From Erysipelotrichaceae bacterium (GTDB lineage: Bacteria > Bacillota_I > Bacilli_A > Erysipelotrichales > Erysipelotrichaceae), in NCBI GenBank assembly GCA_017431225.1, contig JAFRLM010000007.1, forward strand, positions 124,001 to 188,000: 64,000 nucleotides of DNA, given 5' to 3'. Positions 7,507 to 16,313 of the stretch are shown here, piece after piece. The notes under the pieces are model-generated. The model searched no databases, was not told where the DNA came from, and worked only from the letters and a program-made list of their open reading frames with translations. The position numbers were made by a program, and so were the translations under genes. Numbering within the stretch: position 1 is the stretch's first letter; the number at the start of each line of letters is the position of its first letter.

Positions 7507-8433
7507 ATGAGAAGAAGAAGTTCAGGGTTTGGGTTTTGGTTGTTCTTTTTTATTCTGCTAAGCAGCGGATTTGAATTGTTCTACGGTCTGTTCGAACTTG
7601 CGATCGTCGGTATCTTCGGATACACGATCTACCAGATCATCAAGAACATCATCCAAAGCAGCCAGCGCAGAAACAACACAAGAACCACAACAACCAACAC
7701 CAAAACAACCAACATGTCCAACAAGGAACGCAATCTTATCGATCAGCGTTTGCGGGAGTATTTCAAAGACCACTACCGTCTGCCGGTCGTGGATAACATC
7801 GCTCTCACTACGCAGAACGGTTCTTTTACTACTGTCGAAAACCTGTACATTTCCTATGGCGAGGAAAACATCCTCTCACTCGAGGAATTCCAGAAATATG
7901 ATCCGGTCCTTTACAATTCCGTCGTGAATCTGCTTCTGGCCTTTGCCAAGCAGAAGGAAGACGTCATGGGTGCCGAAGTCAAGACAAACGAGGTCAAGGC
8001 CGGCAAGAAGCTTTCCGATGCCCAGAAGTATATCGATCAGATCAACCAGCTGAATACAGACATCCCGAACGAGGAGATCTCCAACAGCCTGTTCCAGACC
8101 TGCGCTCTGCTGAAGCAGATCGATCTGTCTGAAAAGGAAAACAAGGAAGCAAAGCTGTCCAAACTGTATGATTACTATCTGCCGATCCTGACCGGTATCC
8201 TCGAGAATTACCGCAATCTGCAGCAGACCGGAACGAATTCCAAGGAATTCAAGGATTCCGAGACACAGCTTATCAAGACGATCATCCTGATCAATGAAGC
8301 TTTGAAGACGATCAATGAATCGCTTCATGAAGAAGACTATATGAACCTTTCCGCGGATATCACGACTCTTCAGTCACTGCTGAAGAAGGACGGTCTCGTA
8401 GAAAGCAATCCTTTCAAGGAGGATGCAAAATGA
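7507..8433 (+). CDS. XpaC-like membrane-anchored protein
   Basis: 308 residues from the ATG at 7507. An upstream in-frame TTG (7474) would put the -10 box inside the coding sequence, so it was not used. Basic MRRRSSGFG is followed by hydrophobic segments (about residues 8-50), then a Thr/Asn-rich linker and a soluble helical region. The C-terminal ~110 residues (YDYYLPILTGILENYRNLQ, NEALKTINESLHEEDYMNL, LLKKDG) match the pattern I know for XpaC/5-bromo-4-chloroindolyl phosphate hydrolysis family proteins, often found beside TelA-type toxic-anion-resistance proteins. No TelA is visible here; instead a small protein and an AAA+ ATPase follow in 4-nt overlaps. Probably membrane-anchored with a cytosolic domain. 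Confidence 0.7.
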   Translation: MRRRSSGFGFWLFFFILLSSGFELFYGLFELAIVGIFGYTIYQIIKNIIQSSQRRNNTRTTTTNTKTTNMSNKERNLIDQRLREYFKDHYRLPVVDNIALTTQNGSFTTVENLYISYGEENILSLEEFQKYDPVLYNSVVNLLLAFAKQKEDVMGAEVKTNEVKAGKKLSDAQKYIDQINQLNTDIPNEEISNSLFQTCALLKQIDLSEKENKEAKLSKLYDYYLPILTGILENYRNLQQTGTNSKEFKDSETQLIKTIILINEALKTINESLHEEDYMNLSADITTLQSLLKKDGLVESNPFKEDAK

Positions 8434-8954
8434 GTCAGAGAAACAAATCAAACGACTTCCTCGACGAAGTCTTTTCGGAACTTGACAAAAACCTTACCAG
8501 CAATGAAAGTCAGGAAGAACTCTTAAAGAGAGTCCTTTCTTACAATTCCGGCAATTCCATTAATTACAGAACAAACTACAATTCCCGGGTCGTCAAAAGA
8601 CCGTCTCTGCCGACCGTCAACCAGATCGGTGAATTCAGCGGACGCTATGACTGCTTCCAGAAACTGCTGATGAACGTGGACTACGGTCCGAATAACTCCA
8701 GCGAGTATGTGGAAGGCCATGCAGAGGCACTCAATAAGTACATGGCACAGGCACAGGCTGCTTCCAAAGACCTTTCGGTCGTAGAAGCGCGTGTCAACGA
8801 AGAGATCACGAAGTATAACCACATCAACCGTGAAAGGATCTTTGTCAAAGGATATTATGACGGCCTGATCTATGTTTACAGAGCATTAAAGAAATCCAAG
8901 GAACTGATCGTTACCAAGATCCAGAACGAGTTACGCAAGGGGTTGAATCTATGA
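8430..8954 (+). CDS. Small hypothetical protein co-translated with the AAA+ protein
   Basis: 174 residues, no recognised domain. The N-terminal 60 residues are Asn/Ser/Arg-rich and likely disordered. From about 65 onward the protein is predicted helical (EYVEGHAEALNKYMAQAQA and VEARVNEEITKYNHINRER), ending in a basic helix. Its start overlaps the stop of the XpaC-like gene by 4 nt and its stop overlaps the AAA+ start by 4 nt (ATGA), so the three are translationally coupled. GGAGG precedes the ATG. It may be an adaptor between the membrane protein and the ATPase, but that is inference from position. Confidence 0.7.
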   Translation: MSQRNKSNDFLDEVFSELDKNLTSNESQEELLKRVLSYNSGNSINYRTNYNSRVVKRPSLPTVNQIGEFSGRYDCFQKLLMNVDYGPNNSSEYVEGHAEALNKYMAQAQAASKDLSVVEARVNEEITKYNHINRERIFVKGYYDGLIYVYRALKKSKELIVTKIQNELRKGLNL

Positions 8955-10951
8955 AAAAAGTCGATAAAGATGAACTGATGAACGAAGTGCTGGGCAAAAA
9001 GCGCCCGTATTCTTCCGTTTATACCGATTCGATGGATATGCTGAAGAGCACCGAGGATGAACTGAACCGTATCATCGCTGAGAACGAAAAGAAGCTGCAG
9101 GAGATGACTGCCCGCAGCAGCTACAGTGAAGATAAGATCAATTCATTGAAAGCGGAGATCGAGAAAGATTTCAACGTCAAGATCGATCTGCCGGAGACAG
9201 TCGTAGTCGGCAAGGATTCCAAAGAAGTCTTTGAAGAGATCGAGAAGGAAATGAACGAGATCTGCATCGGTCAGGAAAAAGCAGTCGATGATATCACTGT
9301 CGCTTTCCGCCGTCCGTTCGTGACCGGTTCCGATCCGAAGAAGATCCGCAACTCCATCCTGCTGATGGGTTCCAACGGTTCCGGCAGACACCTGCTCGTC
9401 GAAACGATGGCAGAACTGCTCAAGAAACACGGTCTCACCGTTTCTTCCGAAGTCATCGCGATCGATATGTCCCGTTACCAGTCTTCCTCTCAGGAAGCGC
9501 TCTTCCTGCAGGATCTCTATGCTGCTCTTCAGGGCAAGAATCCGGTCATCATCTTTGAGAACTTCACGCAGGCAAGCCCGGTCTACAACCGTATGCTGGC
9601 AGACCTTGTCATCAACGGACAGTGCATCCTCAATAAGCGTTATGTCTTTGCGAATAACCAGCTGCAGGAAGCGACTCAGAAACTGACAAAAGAAGCGATC
9701 GATCATCTCGACGGCAACAATAAGACCCTGGTCTTCATCACCGAAGGAAAAGCATCTTCCGTCATGGATGTCTTCGGCAAGAGCTTCGTCGAAACGATCG
9801 TCGATCAGATCAAGACAGTTCCGTATGATGAGGGTTCACTGAAGATCCTCGTTGATAAGATGCTGGATGATCTTTCTCTCAAATGCAAGACCCAGCTTGA
9901 GATCGAGGTGGATGTTGCCCAGAGTTTCAAGGATTATCTCCTTACCTGCTATGAACCGAACGACGGGATCGATTCGATCTCTCCGGTCATCAATAAAGTC
10001 TATGACAACCTGGTCGAACTCGCACTGCGCCAGGACGGCCTTAACAGTCTGGTGCTGATCCATGAGGGAACAGACGTTGTTGCCAAGGATGCGGAACACA
10101 GTTTCCCGCTGAGCATCAAAAACGATTCCGAAGCCGAGAGAGCCGAGATCCAGAAGGAACTCGACGAGATCGTCGGTCTGGATAAAGTCAAGGATTATCT
10201 CCTGAGCCTGGAAAAACAGGTCAAGGTCAACCAGCTGCGTCGTCAGAAGGGACTGAAGACCTACGATGTTTCCAAGCACATGATCTTTACCGGCAACCCG
10301 GGTACCGGTAAAACAACGATCGCCCGTATCATCTCCCGCCTGATGAAGGCGAGCGGGATCCTCAGACAGGGCCAGCTCGTTGAAGTTACCCGTGCGAACC
10401 TGGTCGGTAAATATGTCGGTCATACCGCGCCGCTGACGATGGATGTCATCGAAAGTGCGCTGGGCGGCGTCCTGTTCATCGATGAAGCGTATTCGCTTTA
10501 CCGCGGCAGAGACGATTCCTTCGGACTGGAAGCGATCGATACACTGGTCAAGGGCATGGAAGATCACCGTGAGGACCTGATCGTTATCCTCGCCGGATAC
10601 GATAAGGAAATGCAGGAATTCCTGACTGCCAACACCGGTCTTAAATCCCGTTTTGCGAACATCATCCACTTCGAGGACTACACCGGCGAAGAACTGATGC
10701 TGATCGCCTGCTCGATCGCGAAGGGCAAGGATTACAAGATCGCGGAAGAAGCAAAGCAGCCGCTGCAGAACTACTTCACGCTGATGCAGGCAAGAAAAGA
10801 TGTTACCTCCGGTAACGGCCGTATGGCCAGAAACCTGGTCGAGGACGCGATCCTGCGCCAGTCTGCCCGTCTGCTGAACAATCCGGAAGATGATATCGAT
10901 GTGCTGAAACTGGAAGACTTCGATCTTTCCAATATGACAGAAATGAAATAA
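8951..10951 (+). CDS. Two-module AAA+ protein: degenerate Clp-like module plus active CbxX/SpoVK-type module
   Basis: 666 residues. Residues 1-95 are a charged helix. Residues ~95-330 resemble a Clp-family D2 ATPase (CIGQEKAVDDITVAFRR, ILLMGSNGSGRH, IDMSRYQ), but the Walker A reads GSNGSGRH (140-147) without the Lys, and the Walker B region reads IIFENF (200-205) without the Asp. Residues ~400-660 are a canonical CbxX/CfqX/SpoVK AAA+ domain: IVGLDKVK, Walker A GNPGTGKT (448-455), pore-loop-like NLVGKYVGHT, Walker B VLFIDEAYS (507-515), Arg finger GLKSRF (563-568). The second module should hydrolyse ATP; the first looks structural or regulatory. It is last in the three-gene coupled operon and has AAGGGG before its ATG. 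Confidence 0.85.
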   Translation: MKKVDKDELMNEVLGKKRPYSSVYTDSMDMLKSTEDELNRIIAENEKKLQEMTARSSYSEDKINSLKAEIEKDFNVKIDLPETVVVGKDSKEVFEEIEKEMNEICIGQEKAVDDITVAFRRPFVTGSDPKKIRNSILLMGSNGSGRHLLVETMAELLKKHGLTVSSEVIAIDMSRYQSSSQEALFLQDLYAALQGKNPVIIFENFTQASPVYNRMLADLVINGQCILNKRYVFANNQLQEATQKLTKEAIDHLDGNNKTLVFITEGKASSVMDVFGKSFVETIVDQIKTVPYDEGSLKILVDKMLDDLSLKCKTQLEIEVDVAQSFKDYLLTCYEPNDGIDSISPVINKVYDNLVELALRQDGLNSLVLIHEGTDVVAKDAEHSFPLSIKNDSEAERAEIQKELDEIVGLDKVKDYLLSLEKQVKVNQLRRQKGLKTYDVSKHMIFTGNPGTGKTTIARIISRLMKASGILRQGQLVEVTRANLVGKYVGHTAPLTMDVIESALGGVLFIDEAYSLYRGRDDSFGLEAIDTLVKGMEDHREDLIVILAGYDKEMQEFLTANTGLKSRFANIIHFEDYTGEELMLIACSIAKGKDYKIAEEAKQPLQNYFTLMQARKDVTSGNGRMARNLVEDAILRQSARLLNNPEDDIDVLKLEDFDLSNMTEMK

Positions 10952-10976
10952 AAGAGCCATGCGCTCTTTTATTTTT
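10950..10976 (+). terminator. Intrinsic terminator after the AAA+ gene
   Basis: AAAAGAGC (10950-10957) pairs with GCTCTTTT (10963-10970) across CATGC, followed by ATTTTT. Confidence 0.75.
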
Positions 10977-10987
10977 GCAAAGGATGA

Positions 10988-10993
10988 TAAAAT
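10988..10993 (+). promoter_or_regulatory. -10 TAAAAT of a predicted leaderless gene
   Basis: TAAAAT ends 6 nt before the ATG at 11000. The only purine run (AAAGG) is 1 nt from the ATG, too close for a normal ribosome binding site. Confidence 0.5.
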
Positions 10994-10999
10994 AAAGGT

Positions 11000-11425
11000 A
11001 TGAAAAAGAATGGTTACAGATTAGGATTCTACTATTTTCAGGTCTATGGCTATCTTTATGTATGCGCGTTCTTTGATCTGATGATGATGCTTATCTTTAT
11101 TTCCGGCGGTTTTATGGATATCGATCTGTACATCCCGAGAATGAATATGATCAACTATATCATGGCGGCTTTCCATCTGTTCAAAGCGGTCATGTATATC
11201 GTTATCGCGATCTGGATGCGCGGATTCCGTCAGAATTCGGAAAAGATGCTGATCTGGATCAAGATCGCGAATCTTCTGCTCGGCACCTTCTATGTTCTGG
11301 TCCGTCTCCGCCATACATTTGATGTGGATGTCTATGATGTAATGGCGGTCTTGATCATTACAGGCATTCCGCTTCTCATCAACTATCTCTATTTCAAAAA
11401 ACGCGAGGAACTGTTCTGTAACTAA
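11000..11425 (+). CDS. Small four-helix integral membrane protein of unknown function
   Basis: 141 residues with four predicted membrane segments (about 18-38, 52-72, 82-102, 112-132), joined by short loops with an amphipathic acidic segment around DIDLYIPRMN. Family not recognised. The C-terminal tail is basic/acidic (KKREELFCN). It has its own -10 box just upstream, and the lipoprotein gene starts 12 nt after its stop with a good AAGGAG site, so the two may form an operon with the AlkZ-like gene. Confidence 0.7.
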   Translation: MKKNGYRLGFYYFQVYGYLYVCAFFDLMMMLIFISGGFMDIDLYIPRMNMINYIMAAFHLFKAVMYIVIAIWMRGFRQNSEKMLIWIKIANLLLGTFYVLVRLRHTFDVDVYDVMAVLIITGIPLLINYLYFKKREELFCN

Positions 11426-11436
11426 GGAGTTCGTTT

Positions 11437-12345
11437 ATGAAGAAACTGCTGTTGGTCTTGCTGCTTTTACTGAGTTTTACTGCCTGCACGAAAAACCCGG
11501 AAAATGTTTCCGGGGATCCGACGATAGCTCCTACTGCGACGCCTGCCCCGACAGCGGCGACGCAGACAAGCAACACCGTTAAACCGACCGCTTCACCAAC
11601 GCAGAAACCCAAAGTGCAGTTTGTGGATGAAGCGATAAACCAGATGCGACAGTATATGGCACCGGCAAAGCTCGGTATCATTTATGCCGGAACGCTTTAC
11701 GGTTCCCAAGAGGAGATCGACCAGAAATTCGATTTGATCAGCAAGAATTATCCTTTTCTTCTGAATATGGAAGAGGATCAGATCGTCTATGGCGATATCC
11801 GTGAAGGCGAGCTCTACATGATGCTGATCCTGGTCCCGGAAGAGAACGCGACGCTCTCGCTCAACAGCCTGAAAGACGGTTCGGTCCTGTATCGTGATGA
11901 ATACGGAACCCCGATCGTATTCATCGATACGATCGTTGCGGGTAACCCGACAGCTGAGGCCACTGTCGTCGCCAAAGGAACAGAACCTGTCAGCATCCGT
12001 CCGGCTCTTTCGCTTTATGACGGCAGGATCCGCGAAAATATGAACATGCTGATCCTCGATCTTTCCGATTACGACTGGCTGACGGAGAACGGAGATGTCC
12101 CCTTTTACCAGCAGGCCTGTTTTGACAACATCATGTACCGTGAGGATGTGCAGTCAAAGCTCAATGCCGGCAAGCAGATCCGGCCGCTCTGGGATATGGA
12201 GATCGAAGGTCAGTACTACCTTTGTTTCGGACTGGGTGACGACCCCACCAATTCCGCAAAGATCGACTGTTTCTACTGCTCCCGTCCGGATAGCAACAAA
12301 GTCTACTATTCGGAGAATCTGACAGAATGGACCCTATTGAATTAA
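11437..12345 (+). CDS. Lipoprotein of unknown function
   Basis: 302 residues with a classical lipoprotein signal: MKK, a Leu-rich core and lipobox FTAC with Cys at about residue 17. A Thr/Pro/Ala-rich linker (about 25-60) would span the wall before a folded domain of about 240 residues. Enzyme motifs were not recognised. A start codon follows AAGGAG at good spacing. The coding region ends inside the next gene's start region, implying coupled translation. Confidence 0.75.
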   Translation: MKKLLLVLLLLLSFTACTKNPENVSGDPTIAPTATPAPTAATQTSNTVKPTASPTQKPKVQFVDEAINQMRQYMAPAKLGIIYAGTLYGSQEEIDQKFDLISKNYPFLLNMEEDQIVYGDIREGELYMMLILVPEENATLSLNSLKDGSVLYRDEYGTPIVFIDTIVAGNPTAEATVVAKGTEPVSIRPALSLYDGRIRENMNMLILDLSDYDWLTENGDVPFYQQACFDNIMYREDVQSKLNAGKQIRPLWDMEIEGQYYLCFGLGDDPTNSAKIDCFYCSRPDSNKVYYSENLTEWTLLN

Positions 12346-13067
12346 TGGATAAAACACTTGTATTCCGAAAACCCGAAGATGTGATCAATGCCGTAGAGAC
12401 CTACGGCATTGTGCCGTTTTTCCGCAACCGGATCAGCGGTTTCTCGATCGAGGAACATACGCCCGCAGACCTCTGGTTCACCGAATTCCCGGGACCCTGG
12501 GAATGGAAAGGAGCGATCCTGCGCAGCGGCTGCTATTACGGAAAATTCTTTGAAAACCGGGCGGCCTATATCTCTGCGGAACTCTTTCCGGATTTCGCGA
12601 ACTTCCGCCGTGACGGCTATGACTACGACGCCCGTATGGAAGACGGTCTCGGGGATGAGCAGGATTATGCGATCCTGCAGACCCTGGGCAACTATGAAGG
12701 CATTCTGAGCCGGGCTTTGAAAAAGAAGACGGGCTATTTCGGGAAAGAGGGAAAAAGCGGATTTGAGAGCCGTATTACCCGCCTGCAGATGCAGGGGTAT
12801 GTGACGATCCAGGATTTTGAATACGACCTTGATAAACACGGCAAACCGTACGGCTGGGGCGTTGCCCGCTATACGACTCCGGAGAATTCCCGGGGCGCGG
12901 AATTTACCGAAAAGGTCTATCTCCGCAAACCGGAAGAATCCTATGCGATCCTGTTCAACAAACTGAAGAGTGTTTTCCCGGAAGAAAACGATCAGACGAT
13001 CGACCGCTTTCTGAACTATAAAGACCGGCACCTAAAAAAGGTTCCGGCGGGAAGAATACTGTTATAA
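12327..13067 (+). CDS. AlkZ-related (winged-helix DNA glycosylase-like) protein
   Basis: 246 residues. The pattern PFFRNRISGFSIEEHTP, GPWEWKG, FPDFANFRRDGYD and YGWGVARYTTPE fits small proteins that databases usually label AlkZ-related; this family assignment is from memory. AlkZ enzymes unhook interstrand crosslinks, but whether this short version is catalytic is unclear. Two ATGs are possible: 12327 (19-nt overlap with the lipoprotein gene) and 12345 (TAATG overlap, 240 residues). Neither has a strong Shine-Dalgarno, so translational coupling is likely. Its last codons contain the -10 box of murD. Confidence 0.6.
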   Translation: MDPIELMDKTLVFRKPEDVINAVETYGIVPFFRNRISGFSIEEHTPADLWFTEFPGPWEWKGAILRSGCYYGKFFENRAAYISAELFPDFANFRRDGYDYDARMEDGLGDEQDYAILQTLGNYEGILSRALKKKTGYFGKEGKSGFESRITRLQMQGYVTIQDFEYDLDKHGKPYGWGVARYTTPENSRGAEFTEKVYLRKPEESYAILFNKLKSVFPEENDQTIDRFLNYKDRHLKKVPAGRILL

Positions 13068-13068
13068 T
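13063..13068 (+). promoter_or_regulatory. -10 TATAAT upstream of murD, overlapping the previous stop codon
   Basis: TATAAT includes the TAA stop of the AlkZ-like gene. A start site about 7 nt downstream would leave only a ~10-nt leader carrying AAGGTGA before the ATG at 13086, or would make GTG 13077 nearly leaderless. Confidence 0.5.
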
Positions 13069-13085
13069 AAGACAAGGTGATTTCT

Positions 13086-14420
13086 ATGGAACTGAACGAA
13101 AAGAAAATACTGGTCATCGGAGAAGCCAGAAGCGGTATCGCAGCCCTTAAGCTGCTGTATAAGCTCGGCGCCCGCGATCTGACCTTAACAGAACGTAAAG
13201 ATTTTAAAGAAACAGAGCTGCTCTCGCAGCTTGGTGTCAAATGCGTCCCGCAGACAGACGAGATCTTCAAAGAGAACTGGGATCTCGTGATCAAGAACCC
13301 CGGTGTGCCGCCGGTCAGTCCTTTTATCGTTGATATGAAGAACCGCGGGATCGAAGTGATCACAGAGATCGAACTCGCCTGGCGCTTCATGAAACCGCAG
13401 CATATCTTCGCGATCACCGGCACAAACGGCAAAACGACCACAACGACACTGGCCTATGAATTCCTGAAAAAGACTTATGGCGACAAAGCGCATGTCGGCG
13501 GCAATATCGGAACGCCTCTTTGCGAGATCGTTCTGGATGCCGATCTTCTGAATAACGAGGGACATTATATCGCGCTTGAGATCAGCAACGCGCAGCTGGC
13601 GGATATTGTCGGTTTCCGCGCGGAAGTCTCCGCGATCATGAACCTGACGCCGGATCATATCGACTTCATGGGAAGTCTTGAGAATTACTATCTCTCCAAG
13701 ACCCGCGTATATGAAAACAGCCTTAAAGAGGACGTCTTTGTCGAGAATATCGACGATCCGGTCCTGAAGGAATATCTGAAAAAACGCCCGCTGCCGTGCC
13801 GTAGCCGCAGCATCTCCCTGGAGAAAGAGGCGGATGCCTGGTTTGACGGCGAACGTCTGCTGCTGGACGGCGAAGAACTGGTGAAGCTTGAAGAAGTAAA
13901 ACTTCCAGGCAAGCATAACCTGCAGAATATCCTGGTCGCCGCATCCGGCGCCTATGAGCTCGGTGTGCCGCGTGAGGACTTACGCGCAGTCATCCGCACT
14001 TTTGAAGGTGTCGAGCACCGTATCGAATTCGTCCGTGAGATCGACGGTGTGCGTTATTACAACGATTCCAAGGGAACCAATACCGACGCGACGATCACCG
14101 CGCTGAAATCCTTCGATCACGGTGTGATCCTGCTCGTCGGCGGCTTCGAAAAAGGCCTTCCGATGGATGAAATGAAAAAGTATCTCGGGCCGGTCAAGAA
14201 AGTCATCGGCTATGGCGCTTCCGGCAGACGCATCGCGACGGATCTCGTCGGCGATGCCGCTTCGATCGTCACAGATCTTCCGGAAGCCGTAAATCTCGCG
14301 AAGGAGTTTGCGGAAGCAGGGGACACTGTCCTGCTTTCCCCGACCACATCCTCCTTCGACCAGTATTCTTCCTTTGAGGAAAGAGGACGCCACTTCAAGG
14401 CGATCGTGAATGCCTTATGA
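13086..14420 (+). CDS. murD: UDP-N-acetylmuramoylalanine-D-glutamate ligase
   Basis: 444 residues from the ATG at 13086; AGGTGA lies 6 nt upstream. A GTG at 13077 is also in frame. MurD adds D-Glu to UDP-MurNAc-L-Ala with ATP in the cytoplasm. It has an N-terminal UDP-binding Rossmann domain (LVIGEARSGIAALKLL), the Mur ligase ATP loop ITGTNGKTTTTT (about residues 114-125), and a C-terminal ligase domain with YNDSKGTNTDAT and LSPTTSSFDQY. It is directly followed by the glutamate racemase gene in an ATGA overlap, so the enzyme that uses D-Glu and the one that makes it are co-expressed. Confidence 0.95.
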   Translation: MELNEKKILVIGEARSGIAALKLLYKLGARDLTLTERKDFKETELLSQLGVKCVPQTDEIFKENWDLVIKNPGVPPVSPFIVDMKNRGIEVITEIELAWRFMKPQHIFAITGTNGKTTTTTLAYEFLKKTYGDKAHVGGNIGTPLCEIVLDADLLNNEGHYIALEISNAQLADIVGFRAEVSAIMNLTPDHIDFMGSLENYYLSKTRVYENSLKEDVFVENIDDPVLKEYLKKRPLPCRSRSISLEKEADAWFDGERLLLDGEELVKLEEVKLPGKHNLQNILVAASGAYELGVPREDLRAVIRTFEGVEHRIEFVREIDGVRYYNDSKGTNTDATITALKSFDHGVILLVGGFEKGLPMDEMKKYLGPVKKVIGYGASGRRIATDLVGDAASIVTDLPEAVNLAKEFAEAGDTVLLSPTTSSFDQYSSFEERGRHFKAIVNAL

Positions 14421-15205
14421 GCGAACAGTATATTGGTGTATTCGATTCCGGTGTCGGCGGACTGACCGTCTTTAAAAGCATCATGGAGTCGATGCCTTCG
14501 GAGAATCTGCTGTATTTCGGTGATACAGCCCACGTTCCCTACGGCACTAAATCCGAAAAGCAGATCCGCAAATTCGTTCTGAACGATGTGGCCTTTCTGC
14601 ATCGTTTTCCCTTAAAGGCGATCGTGATCGCCTGCAATACCGCGGATTCGGTCGCCGGACAGCTTCTGCGCGAGACCTATCCCGAAGAGAAGATCTTCGG
14701 TGTCATTGAACCGGCAGCCGCGGAAGCGGTACGCTCGACCGTCAATAAAAAGATCGGGATCATGGCCACAAAGGCGACTGTCGCCTCCAAGGCCTATGAC
14801 CGCGCGATCCTGGCAAAGGATCCGACGATGGATCTCATCTCCGTTCCCTGTCCGCTGCTGGTGCCGCTGGTCGAAAACGGACGTTTTGAAAAAGACGATC
14901 CGGTCGTCCGGATGGTCTTGAGCGAATATCTGGAACCGCTGATCCGCTATGGTGTGGATACGATCGTGCTCGGCTGCACGCATTATCCGCTTTTAAAGGA
15001 AGCGATCCAGTCCCTTGCCCCGGAGATCCATCTGATCTCCTCTTCCGATGCCGCCGCGAAAGTGCTGAAAGAAGCATTCCCGGCAGAAGAGGGGCAGGGC
15101 ATCCGCCGTTACTTTGTCAGTGATGACAGACAGCAGTTCGCGGATAACGCATCCCGCTTTATTCCCGATCTGCAGGGCGAAATCGAACAAGTAACTCTCG
15201 AATAA
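14417..15205 (+). CDS. murI: Glutamate racemase
   Basis: 262 residues, normal length. It converts L-Glu to D-Glu for peptidoglycan. Motifs are IGVFDSGVGGLTVFK at the N-terminus, the first catalytic Cys in IACNTAD (about residue 74) and the second in LGCTHYPLL (about 187), with YFGDTAHVPYG between. The ATG overlaps the murD stop (ATGA) and translation is probably coupled. No promoter of its own is seen. Confidence 0.95.
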   Translation: MSEQYIGVFDSGVGGLTVFKSIMESMPSENLLYFGDTAHVPYGTKSEKQIRKFVLNDVAFLHRFPLKAIVIACNTADSVAGQLLRETYPEEKIFGVIEPAAAEAVRSTVNKKIGIMATKATVASKAYDRAILAKDPTMDLISVPCPLLVPLVENGRFEKDDPVVRMVLSEYLEPLIRYGVDTIVLGCTHYPLLKEAIQSLAPEIHLISSSDAAAKVLKEAFPAEEGQGIRRYFVSDDRQQFADNASRFIPDLQGEIEQVTLE

Positions 15206-15207
15206 GA

Positions 15208-15213
15208 TATAAT
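15208..15213 (+). promoter_or_regulatory. -10 TATAAT for the DUF362 gene
   Basis: TATAAT three bases after the murI stop, 27 nt before the ATG at 15241. AAAGGAG lies between them. This is an ordinary leadered promoter, unlike the leaderless set. Confidence 0.55.
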
Positions 15214-15240
15214 AGGATAGTCTAGAAAAGGAGTTTGTAT

Positions 15241-16251
15241 ATGTCAGAAATCAAAGCAGCAACCGACGGCAATGTATACGTACCGGCCGAAAAACGTACC
15301 GGCAACGAATCGATCGTTTATTTTACAAGAGATATCTCCCCGGAAGGCATCATGAAAGCGTATGAGAAAGTCTGTGCCAACATGACCGGCAAAGTCGCGA
15401 TCAAGCTTCATACCGGTGAAAAGAACGGTCCGAACTTCACCCCGGCAAGCTGGGTCAAGAAAGTCATGGAGAATGAACCGACCCTGAAGGACGCGACGAT
15501 CGTCGAAACGAATACCTTCTATGCCGGTGACCGCTACACGACCGAAGAACATCGTGAAACGTTGAAAGTCAACGGCTGGGATTTCTGTCCGGTCGATATC
15601 ATGGATGAGGAAGGAACAGTCGATCTTCCGGTCGAAGGCGGCAAATGGTTCGACCACATGACCCATGGTTCCCATATGACCCAGTACGATTCCCTGTTCG
15701 TGCTGACCCACTTCAAGGGCCATACGATGGGCGGCTTCGGCGGCTCCAACAAGAACATCGGTATCGGCTGCGCTGACGGCCGTATCGGTAAAGGTATGAT
15801 CCACGCCAAGGACGGCGATGACTGGGGCGTCAACAAGGAAGAACTGATGGAGAAGATCACCGAGTCCACCAAGGCAACGATCGACTTCTTCGGAAAGAAC
15901 GTTACCTATGTCAACGTCATGCGCAACATGTCCGTTTCCTGTGACTGCGAAGGTGTTCAGGCCGCACCGGTCGTTACCCCGAACGTCGGCATCCTGGCTT
16001 CCACAGATATCTGCGCGATCGATACCGCCTGTGTTGACCTCATTCAGGCGATGACTGAGGAACAGCATCACGATCTCTGGCAGAGAATGGAGAGCCGTCA
16101 CGGTTTCCGCCAGCTCAGCTACATGAAAGAGCTTGGCATGGGCAATGACCGCTATATCCTCATCGATCTCGATAACGGCGAAGTCCGTCTCACGCCGAAA
16201 GAGGCAGTCAAGGATGTCGTTCCCTTCAAACTGATCAACCGCATGAAATAA
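15241..16251 (+). CDS. DUF362 domain protein
   Basis: 336 residues from ATG 15241; AAAGGAG is about 9 nt upstream. A TTG at 15235 is in frame but less likely. DUF362 hallmarks are VAIKLHTGEKNGPNFTP, VETNTFYAGDRY, HFKGHTMGGFGGSNKNIGIG and the later DICAIDTACVDLI. Many DUF362 proteins carry ferredoxin-type Fe-S domains; no CxxCxxC ferredoxin cluster is visible here, only scattered Cys (SVSCDCEGVQ). The reaction is unknown. It has its own promoter and terminator, so it is probably a single-gene unit. Confidence 0.85.
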   Translation: MSEIKAATDGNVYVPAEKRTGNESIVYFTRDISPEGIMKAYEKVCANMTGKVAIKLHTGEKNGPNFTPASWVKKVMENEPTLKDATIVETNTFYAGDRYTTEEHRETLKVNGWDFCPVDIMDEEGTVDLPVEGGKWFDHMTHGSHMTQYDSLFVLTHFKGHTMGGFGGSNKNIGIGCADGRIGKGMIHAKDGDDWGVNKEELMEKITESTKATIDFFGKNVTYVNVMRNMSVSCDCEGVQAAPVVTPNVGILASTDICAIDTACVDLIQAMTEEQHHDLWQRMESRHGFRQLSYMKELGMGNDRYILIDLDNGEVRLTPKEAVKDVVPFKLINRMK

Positions 16252-16254
16252 AGC

Positions 16255-16283
16255 CTTCCGCCGGTTTTCCGACGGAAGTTTTT
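16255..16283 (+). terminator. Intrinsic terminator after the DUF362 gene
   Basis: CTTCCG-C-CGG pairs with CCG-A-CGGAAG (one mismatch) over a TTTT loop, then T5. Confidence 0.8.
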
Positions 16284-16313
16284 ATCCGGACACTCGCGTC
16301 CACGAGGTGCAAG

